A DNA stretch of 9,273 bases from assembly GCA_027035735.1 (NCBI GenBank), contig JALVUH010000063.1:1-9273 (forward strand), in the 5' to 3' direction. This DNA comes from Nautiliaceae bacterium (GTDB lineage Bacteria > Campylobacterota > Campylobacteria > Campylobacterales > Nautiliaceae). Below, piece by piece: positions 1 to 5,757 of this stretch. The position numbers and the translations under genes are program-made. Each line of letters starts with the position of its first letter. Positions within the stretch are counted from its first letter, which is position 1. Under the pieces are notes generated by a model, which was not told the DNA's origin, ran no database searches, and was given only the letters and a program-made list of their open reading frames with translations.

Positions 1-1325
1 TTTTTAGCCATCTCTTTAAAAATTAAATCAAAATCTAAATTTACTTCTTTTTTAGCTTTTATATCTCTGTAAAATCTTAAAAATGTAACTTTTTCAATAG
101 CATCTAATACTTCATTTAATGTATTGTTTTCATTTACAATTCCTACCAAAAAATCAACATCTTTATCTTCTTTAATTTTTCCTACCTCAACTTCTTTTAT
201 ACTAAAAACTTTTATGTCTTTTCTTTTTATTTTTTTATTTTTAATCCCTACATATTTATATCCTAATTTTACTGCTTCATCTATGAGGCTTTCATCAATA
301 TTCAAATCTCCCTTTATATCTTCAAGTTTTACTAAATTTGGTAAAGAATTATTAATACAAGCTTCAATTTCTCCTCTGTTTTCTCTAAGTTCTGGTTCAA
401 TAAAACAAAGTCCTACCGCTTTATATACTTCTTCTTCACTTTTTCCAGCTATTTTTTTAGCACCTTTATAAACTCCATATTCATTGACTTTAAGCCCTTT
501 TTCAATTGCAAGTTTTCTAACTTCAATATTATGAGCTTTACTTCCTGTAAAATAGTGAAGTGCGGCACCGTAGCTCTCTTTACTAACTGCTCTTAGGTCT
601 ATTTGTAATTCATTTTCTAAAAATACAGTGGAGCGAGTAAGTCCTGCTGAGTGGACCTCTTTTACTTTTGGATATTTAATAAAGTATTCACTAACTTTCA
701 TATAATCTTCTGCTATTACTAAAATATCCAAATCTCCCACTGTCTCTTTTTTTCTTCTATAACTTCCTGCAATTTCTACAATCTCAACTCCAGGAAATTT
801 TAATAGATATTCTCTTAAATCTTCTGCAATTTCTTCAACTTCTGCCCATAAAAATCTAATACCTGCTTTTTTAAGCTGTCTAACTCCTTTTAATATTTTC
901 TCAATTAGTTTTGGTCCAAAACCTGGAAGTTTTGCTAGTTCCCCACTTTCTGCATATTTTTTTAATTCTTCTAAAGAAGTTATATGAAAAGCATCATAAA
1001 TTTGTTTTATTCTTTTTGGTCCAAGTCCTTCAATTGAGAGCATATCAACAAGACCAGCTGGGATTTCTTTTTTAAGTTCTTCAAGTTTAGAAAATTTACC
1101 GGTTGTTACTATCTCTTTTATATAAGTGCTAAGATCATTTCCAATTCCAGGTAACTTTGTTAAATCAAATCCTTCTTTTACAAGTTTGTTAAAATCTTTG
1201 CTTGAATTTTCAACAAGTCTAGCTGCATTTCTATAGGCTCTAACTTTAAATGGATTTTCTCCTTTTATTTCAAGTAAATCTGCAGTTTGGGAGAGCATTT
1301 TTGCAATATCAGCATTTGTAATCAT
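1..1325 (-). CDS. polX: DNA polymerase X family protein with degenerate PHP domain (C-terminus outside window)
   Basis: Gap-filling repair polymerase of the bacterial/archaeal PolX type, acting on DNA in the cytoplasm. Reading the minus strand from ATG at 1325 gives 441 uninterrupted codons that run off the window start. Helix-hairpin-helix motifs are visible: LPGIG (residues 58-62), IEGLGPK (98-104) and LPGFGPK (133-139). The nucleotidyltransferase core has GSYRR (187-191), VGDLDIL with catalytic Asp198 and Asp200, the third Asp243 in QIDLR, and the YFTGSKAHN nucleotide-binding segment (about 258-266). All are intact, so polymerase activity is expected. From residue 337 the sequence follows a PolX PHP domain (IKGDL...), but the metal-ligand motifs are lost: HxH is N-I-D and the TDH motif is K-N-K. 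The 3'-5' exonuclease normally carried by this domain is probably absent. The start is supported by AAAGG six bases upstream. It is divergent from typA. The stop codon and true length are not visible. Confidence 0.93.
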   Translation of the reverse strand, partial: MITNADIAKMLSQTADLLEIKGENPFKVRAYRNAARLVENSSKDFNKLVKEGFDLTKLPGIGNDLSTYIKEIVTTGKFSKLEELKKEIPAGLVDMLSIEGLGPKRIKQIYDAFHITSLEELKKYAESGELAKLPGFGPKLIEKILKGVRQLKKAGIRFLWAEVEEIAEDLREYLLKFPGVEIVEIAGSYRRKKETVGDLDILVIAEDYMKVSEYFIKYPKVKEVHSAGLTRSTVFLENELQIDLRAVSKESYGAALHYFTGSKAHNIEVRKLAIEKGLKVNEYGVYKGAKKIAGKSEEEVYKAVGLCFIEPELRENRGEIEACINNSLPNLVKLEDIKGDLNIDESLIDEAVKLGYKYVGIKNKKIKRKDIKVFSIKEVEVGKIKEDKDVDFLVGIVNENNTLNEVLDAIEKVTFLRFYRDIKAKKEVNLDFDLIFKEMAK

Positions 1326-1343
1326 AAGAGGCCTTTTTAATTT

Positions 1344-1349
1344 ATTATA
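1344..1349 (-). promoter_or_regulatory. Candidate -10 box for polX
   Basis: Read on the minus strand this is a perfect TATAAT, 18 bases before the polX start codon. Transcription would begin near 1337 and give a leader of only about 12 bases, which just contains the AAAGG ribosome-binding site. No convincing -35 is present. TATAAA at 1357-1362 (minus strand) is an alternative that gives a more ordinary leader of about 25 bases. In DNA this AT-rich neither choice is secure. Confidence 0.4.
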
Positions 1350-1383
1350 GTAAAAATTTATAAAATTTAAAAATTATTATTTG

Positions 1384-1392
1384 TGATATAAT
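1384..1392 (+). promoter_or_regulatory. typA: Extended -10 promoter for typA
   Basis: TGATATAAT is a perfect -10 hexamer (1387-1392) preceded by the TGn extension. No recognisable -35 lies about 17 bp upstream, only T/A-rich DNA, which is usual for vegetative promoters in Campylobacterota. Transcription should start near 1399, giving a leader of about 19 bases with the TAAAGG ribosome-binding site at 1406-1411, six bases before the ATG. Confidence 0.65.
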
Positions 1393-1417
1393 TGCGAAAA
1401 TTTTTTAAAGGCAATTA

Positions 1418-3229
1418 ATGAAAAATATTAGAAATATAGCAGTTATAGCTCACGTAGACCACGGAAAAACTACTTTAGTAGATGAGCTTCTTAAACAATC
1501 AGGTACTCTTGATGCTAGAAAAGAGATTGGTGAGAGAGTTATGGATAGTAATGACCTGGAGAAAGAGAGAGGTATTACAATTTTGAGTAAAAATACAGCT
1601 ATTAAATGGGGAGATTATAGAATAAATATTATTGATACTCCAGGACATAGTGATTTTGGTGGAGAAGTTGAGAGAGTTTTAAAGATGGTAGATGGTGTTT
1701 TGCTTCTTGTTGATGCACAAGAAGGTGTAATGCCTCAAACTAAATTTGTTGTAAAAAAAGCACTCTCTCTTGGACTTAAACCAATATTGGTGGTAAATAA
1801 AATAGATAAACCTGCCGCTGAGCCAGATAGAGTGGTTGATGAAGTGTTTGATTTATTTGTAAGTATGGGAGCAAATGAAGACCAACTTGATTTCCCTATA
1901 ATTTATGCAGCAGCAAAAAATGGAATTGCAAAATGGGAACTTGAAGATGAAAATGAAGATATGACTCCTATTTTTGAAGCAATTACAAAATATATTCCTG
2001 CACCAGCTGGAGATGAAGATAAACCTCTTCAAATGCAAGTATTTACACTTGATTATGATAATTATGTAGGAAGAATAGGAATTGCTAGAATTTTTAATGG
2101 AAAAGTTAAAAAAGGTGATACTGTAACTTTAGTAAAAGCTGATGGAGAAAAAATAAATGGAAGAATTACAAAACTTTTAGGATTTATTGGGCTTGAGAGA
2201 ATAGAAATAGATGAAGCAAAAGCTGGGGATATTGTGGCAGTAGCTGGATTTGATGCATTAGATGTAGGAGATACTATTGCTGATAAAGATAATCCAATAG
2301 CACTTGACCCACTTCATATAGAAGAGCCTACAATTAGCGTAATTATGAGTGTAAATGATTCACCTCTGGCAGGTACTGAAGGTAAAAATGTAACAGCACC
2401 AAAACTTAGAGATAGACTTTTTAAAGAGATGGAGACAAATATTGCTATGAAAATTGAAGAGCTAGGTGAAGGTAAATTTAAAGTTAGCGGAAGAGGTGAG
2501 CTTCAAATTGCAATTTTGGCTGAGAATTTAAGAAGGGAAGATTTTGAATTTTCTTTGTCCCGTCCTGAAGTTATTATTAAAGAAGAAAATGGAGTAAAGC
2601 TTGAGCCTTATGAATATGTAGTAGTTGATGTTCCTGATGAATATTCTGGTGCTGTAATTGAAAAGCTTGGAACTCGTGGTGGAATTATGAAAAATATGAT
2701 GCCTTTATCTGATGGAACTACAAGAATTGAATTTGAAATGCCTGCACGTGGTCTTATTGGATATAGAGGAGAATTTATGACAGATACTAAGGGTGAGGGT
2801 GTATTAAATAGTAGTTTTCTAGAATTTCGTCCTGCTACTACAAAACCTTATACAAGAAAAAATGGAGCACTTATTTCTATGGAAAATGGAGTAGCTACTG
2901 GTTATGCAATATTTAATCTTCAAGAGAGAGGCAAAATGTTTATAAAACCAGGAGATAAAGTATATAACGGTATGATTGTTGGAGAACATTCTAGAAGCAA
3001 TGACCTTGAAGTTAATCCAATAAGAGGTAAAAACTTAACAAACGTAAGAGCAAGCGGAAGTGATGAAGCAATAAAACTTGTTCCGCCAGTTGAACTTACA
3101 CTTGAAAAAGCACTTGAGTGGATAGAAGATGATGAACTTGTTGAAGTTACTCCAAAATCAATTCGTGTAAGAAAAAAATATCTTGACCCTACTGTTAGAA
3201 AAAGAATGAGTAGGAAAAAAGATAAATAA
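1418..3229 (+). CDS. typA: Translational GTPase TypA/BipA
   Basis: GTPase of the EF-G/LepA class that binds the 70S ribosome and assists ribosome assembly and stress or low-temperature growth in species studied. At 603 residues it is full length for the family. G motifs: AHVDHGKT (11-18, P-loop), RGIT (51-54), DTPGH (73-77) and NKID (127-130). The G5 loop reads YAAAKNG (163-169), where many homologues have YASA. EF-Tu-like domain II follows (about 203-290), then domain III (about 305-385) and the EF-G-V-like domain (about 395-475) including the GRGEL segment. The TypA-specific C-terminal domain includes RGLIGYRGEF, HSRSNDLEVN, KNLTNVRASG and DDELVEVTP. The ATG is preceded by AAAGG at six bases, and the P-loop sits at the expected distance. 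It appears to be a single-gene transcript: divergent from polX, with a terminator-like hairpin at its stop codon. Function is well established for the family. Confidence 0.98.
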   Translation: MKNIRNIAVIAHVDHGKTTLVDELLKQSGTLDARKEIGERVMDSNDLEKERGITILSKNTAIKWGDYRINIIDTPGHSDFGGEVERVLKMVDGVLLLVDAQEGVMPQTKFVVKKALSLGLKPILVVNKIDKPAAEPDRVVDEVFDLFVSMGANEDQLDFPIIYAAAKNGIAKWELEDENEDMTPIFEAITKYIPAPAGDEDKPLQMQVFTLDYDNYVGRIGIARIFNGKVKKGDTVTLVKADGEKINGRITKLLGFIGLERIEIDEAKAGDIVAVAGFDALDVGDTIADKDNPIALDPLHIEEPTISVIMSVNDSPLAGTEGKNVTAPKLRDRLFKEMETNIAMKIEELGEGKFKVSGRGELQIAILAENLRREDFEFSLSRPEVIIKEENGVKLEPYEYVVVDVPDEYSGAVIEKLGTRGGIMKNMMPLSDGTTRIEFEMPARGLIGYRGEFMTDTKGEGVLNSSFLEFRPATTKPYTRKNGALISMENGVATGYAIFNLQERGKMFIKPGDKVYNGMIVGEHSRSNDLEVNPIRGKNLTNVRASGSDEAIKLVPPVELTLEKALEWIEDDELVEVTPKSIRVRKKYLDPTVRKRMSRKKDK

Positions 3230-3251
3230 TACTTTTTTTCTCCTTTTTCTT
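3212..3251 (+). terminator. Weak rho-independent terminator-like hairpin after typA
   Basis: AGGAAAAAAG (3212-3221) can pair with CTTTTTTT...TCCT (3232-3244). The pairing is one G-C, six A-T, a three-base bulge (3239-3241), then AGG/CCT. The loop is ten bases and contains the typA stop codon (3227-3229). A T-rich run (TTTTTCTT) follows. The stem is mostly A-T, so it is weak by the usual standard, but the placement is right for ending typA transcription before the efflux operon. Confidence 0.4.
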
Positions 3252-3291
3252 ATAACTTTTTCTTATATCTTATAAAATTTGATTAAATCTT

Positions 3292-3300
3292 TGTTAAAAT
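3292..3300 (+). promoter_or_regulatory. Likely promoter of the RND efflux operon
   Basis: TGTTAAAAT gives a TGn-extended -10 (TAAAAT at 3295-3300) with no clear -35. Transcription would start near 3307 and give a leader of about 23 bases containing AAAAGGAG (3318-3325), four bases before the first ATG. Upstream is a T-rich stretch with short TTCTTATA repeats. No obvious palindromic operator was seen. Confidence 0.5.
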
Positions 3301-3329
3301 TCGTTTAATTAAGTTACAAAAGGAGCATA

Positions 3330-4718
3330 ATGAAAAAAATTTTATTACTCTCCGCTTGTCTTTGTGGATTATTTGCCAAGACAGTAGATTTTAAGACTGT
3401 TTTAAATGAAGCATTAAATAATAATTTAGAACTTAAGGCAAAAAAACTAAATATTGCAAAAGCAAAGGCGGATTTGAAAAAAGCAAAAGGTTATAATTGG
3501 GGTAAATTGACTTTAGGAGAAGAAATAAGTAGAACAAATGATGCATTATATGTATTTGGAATGAAACTTGAGAGTAGAGAAGCAAATTTTAAAGATTTTG
3601 GATTTGCTGATTTTTTAGCAGCAATGCCTGGTCTTATGAGTGGGAAAGTATCAGGAAATCAAGTATTAGCAGATGAACCAAAAGATTTAAATTATCCAGG
3701 TAGTAGGACTAATTATAAAACAAAATTAGTATATGAAGTGCCTCTTTTTACGGGATTTAAATTGAAATATGCAAAAGAGATGGCAGCACTTCAAGTAAAA
3801 GCAAATAAATATAAATATGCTCATGATAAAAATAAATTAGCTGTTGAGGTTTTAAAAGCTTATAATGGTGCAGTTGCTGCAAAATATTTTATTTCTGCAT
3901 TAAAAACTGCCAAAAAAACTACAGCTTCTTTTGTACAAATGATAAAAGATTTTTATCATGATGGAATGGCTACAAAAATTGATTTGCTTCAAGCTCAAAA
4001 AAGAGACAATGAAGTAGAAGCAATGCTTATTCAAGCAGAAAATAAATATCAATTAGCACTTAGTTACTTAAGATTTTTAACAGATGATGATAGTATAGAT
4101 AATGTAGGAGATTTTGCAATTATTTATCCACCAAATCTTTCATTAAAAAAACTTATTGCTTTAGCACTTAAAAATAGAAATGATTTAAAATGGATGAAAG
4201 AAAATGTTTTAACAATGCAAAAAAAAGTAAAAATGGATGAGAGTGATTATTATCCAATGATAGGGGCTCATTTAGAATATGGTTTTGATGACAATCATTT
4301 AAAATTAGATACAAAAAAAGATTATTATTTAGCAGCAGTTGGAATGAATTGGAAACTTTTTGATGCTACTAGAAGTGCTAATGTTCAAAAAAGTAAAATT
4401 GAAGCAATGCAAACAAATTATTATTATCAATATATGAAAAAAGGCATAGCTCTTGATGTTAAACAAAAATATTTGAATTTTAAAGAAAAAGAAGCAATTA
4501 TTAAAGAAAAAGTTACAAACAAAGAATTAGCAGAAGAGATACTTCAAAAATATACTTATATGTATAAACAAGGAATGATAAATTTTACAATTTTATTAAT
4601 GAAAGAAGCAGAAGCTAGAAAAGCAAGAGCTGAGCTTATTAAAGCAAGATATGACGAAGCACTGGCAGCAGCAGAACTTGAAGAAGCAATTGGAGATTTA
4701 TTAAAGGAGAGTAAATGA
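3330..4718 (+). CDS. TolC-family outer-membrane efflux channel
   Basis: Outer-membrane/periplasmic tunnel of a tripartite pump: a trimer that receives substrate from the adaptor and permease encoded next and passes it out of the cell. It has 462 residues, normal for the family. An N-terminal signal peptide (Lys2-Lys3, hydrophobic core about 4-15, probable cleavage after LFA at 16) is followed by the long alternating helices of the TolC fold, visible as two similar halves (about 18-250 and 265-455). The first outer-membrane hairpin region contains FGFADF (90-95) and LNYPGSRTNYKT (120-131), a sequence style common among TolC proteins paired with RND pumps. The ribosome-binding site AAAAGGAG is four bases upstream. 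The stop overlaps the adaptor start by four bases (ATGA), so translation is probably coupled. An LSAC tetrapeptide (7-10) resembles a lipobox but lies too close to the N-terminus. The substrate is unknown. Confidence 0.93.
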   Translation: MKKILLLSACLCGLFAKTVDFKTVLNEALNNNLELKAKKLNIAKAKADLKKAKGYNWGKLTLGEEISRTNDALYVFGMKLESREANFKDFGFADFLAAMPGLMSGKVSGNQVLADEPKDLNYPGSRTNYKTKLVYEVPLFTGFKLKYAKEMAALQVKANKYKYAHDKNKLAVEVLKAYNGAVAAKYFISALKTAKKTTASFVQMIKDFYHDGMATKIDLLQAQKRDNEVEAMLIQAENKYQLALSYLRFLTDDDSIDNVGDFAIIYPPNLSLKKLIALALKNRNDLKWMKENVLTMQKKVKMDESDYYPMIGAHLEYGFDDNHLKLDTKKDYYLAAVGMNWKLFDATRSANVQKSKIEAMQTNYYYQYMKKGIALDVKQKYLNFKEKEAIIKEKVTNKELAEEILQKYTYMYKQGMINFTILLMKEAEARKARAELIKARYDEALAAAELEEAIGDLLKESK

Positions 4719-5749
4719 AAAAATTATTAGCTATTACATTAAGTGTAGCAAGTCTATTTGCATATGAATTTGCAGTTTCAAAACAGGCAGATATTAACAT
4801 TACAAAAGATTATGTAGCAAATATTTATTCTAAAAATAAAATAATGGTAGCAACAAGACTTATGGGATTTATTAAAAAGATGCCTGTAGAAGAGGGTGAT
4901 ATAGTTAAAAAAGGTCAGCTTTTATTTGAAGTAGACCCATCAGATATAAATTCAATGCTTAATCAAGCTCAAGGGGCATTACTTCAAGCAAAAAGTGGAG
5001 TATTGATGGCTGAAATGGCGTATGCAGATGCTTTAAAAGATTATTATAGATTTAAAGATTTGTATTCAAAAGGAGCTGTTAGCAAAAGAACATTTGAAAA
5101 AATGACTTTAATGAAAAATATAAGAAAACAACAAGTTGATATGGCAAAAGGAATGTTAAAACAAGCTGAAGCTGCACTTGCAAGAGTGAAAGCTCAATAT
5201 AAATATGCAAAAGTTTTATCACCAATTAATGGAGTGGTTACAAGAAAATTAAAAAAAGTTGCTGAAATGACACTTCCAGGATATCCTGTAATAATTTTGA
5301 GTGATTTAAACTCTTTAAGAGCAAAATCATTTGTAAATGCTAGTGATATAGATTATTTTAAGCTTGGAATGCCTGTTGATATTTATGTACCTGCTCTTAA
5401 AAAAACATATCATGCTAAAATTTCTACTATTATTCCAAGTGCAGACCCAGCAACACACTCTTTTGTAATTAAATATTCATTTAAAAACACAAAAGGACTT
5501 ATTCCTGGAATGTATGCTAAAGCTAAAATTGTAGTTGGTAAAGAAAAGGCTATATTAGTTCCTTTTGCCGCTTTAACAACAAGAGAAGGAATTGTAGGAG
5601 TATTTGTAGATAATAATGGATATGCTAAATTTGTTCCTGTAAAACAGATTGCACAAGTTGGAAGCAATATTGCTGTTAAGGGATTGCAAGGAGGTGAGAG
5701 AGTAATACTTTATCCTCCAGCTAATTTAGTTGATGGACAAAAATTATAG
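4715..5749 (+). CDS. RND efflux periplasmic adaptor subunit (membrane fusion protein)
   Basis: Periplasmic adaptor that bridges the RND permease and the TolC channel. It has 344 residues, short-to-normal for the family. Signal peptide at 1-16 (cleavage likely after SLFA). The first half of the lipoyl/barrel-sandwich domain is about 43-75 (GFIKKMPVEEGDIVKKGQLL). An alpha-hairpin of two heptad-like helices spans about 76-165. The second lipoyl half is about 166-198 (LSPINGVVTRK). A beta-barrel domain follows at about 200-272 (GMPVDIYV, then LIPGMYAKAKI), then a membrane-proximal domain at about 273-344. There is no lipobox cysteine, so the mature protein is probably soluble rather than lipid-anchored. 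The start overlaps the upstream stop by four bases and has its own AAAGGAG (4703-4709) at five bases spacing. Neighbouring genes make the pump assignment firm. The domain boundaries are estimates. Confidence 0.95.
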   Translation: MKKLLAITLSVASLFAYEFAVSKQADINITKDYVANIYSKNKIMVATRLMGFIKKMPVEEGDIVKKGQLLFEVDPSDINSMLNQAQGALLQAKSGVLMAEMAYADALKDYYRFKDLYSKGAVSKRTFEKMTLMKNIRKQQVDMAKGMLKQAEAALARVKAQYKYAKVLSPINGVVTRKLKKVAEMTLPGYPVIILSDLNSLRAKSFVNASDIDYFKLGMPVDIYVPALKKTYHAKISTIIPSADPATHSFVIKYSFKNTKGLIPGMYAKAKIVVGKEKAILVPFAALTTREGIVGVFVDNNGYAKFVPVKQIAQVGSNIAVKGLQGGERVILYPPANLVDGQKL

Positions 5750-5757
5750 GAGTGGTA
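5748..5757 (+). promoter_or_regulatory. Ribosome-binding site that sets the permease start
   Basis: AGGAG at 5748-5752 lies five bases before ATG 5758. The frame is also open from GTG 5752, but that codon overlaps the Shine-Dalgarno box itself and has no box of its own, so ATG 5758 is preferred. The adaptor's TAG stop (5747-5749) overlaps this site, so a ribosome terminating on the adaptor sits directly on the permease initiation region. This suggests tight translational coupling. Confidence 0.8.

Noticed and set aside
124..471. Plus-strand open frame of 115 codons, rich in Ser, Phe and Leu
   Set aside because: It lies entirely antisense within the polX coding region, has low-complexity composition typical of the reverse of Lys/Glu-rich codons, and has no ribosome-binding site.
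1853..2038. Minus-strand open frame of 61 codons inside typA
   Set aside because: It is the antisense shadow of a well-conserved TypA segment, with no promoter or Shine-Dalgarno box.
3230..3329. Possible small RNA or riboswitch between typA and the efflux operon
   Set aside because: Apart from the A/T hairpin at its left edge, the 100-bp gap shows no conserved RNA-like structure. It is accounted for by a terminator, promoter and ribosome-binding site.
3348..3362. LSAC at residues 7-10 of the TolC-family protein as a lipobox
   Set aside because: A lipoprotein signal needs a longer hydrophobic stretch before the cysteine. Cleavage after LFA at residue 16 fits better.
5410..5667. Minus-strand open frame of 85 codons inside the adaptor gene
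   Set aside because: It is the antisense shadow of the conserved adaptor beta-barrel region, with no supporting start signals.
5752..5757. GTG start adding two residues to the permease
   Set aside because: The GTG overlaps the AGGAG box. The ATG at 5758 has ideal spacing from that box.
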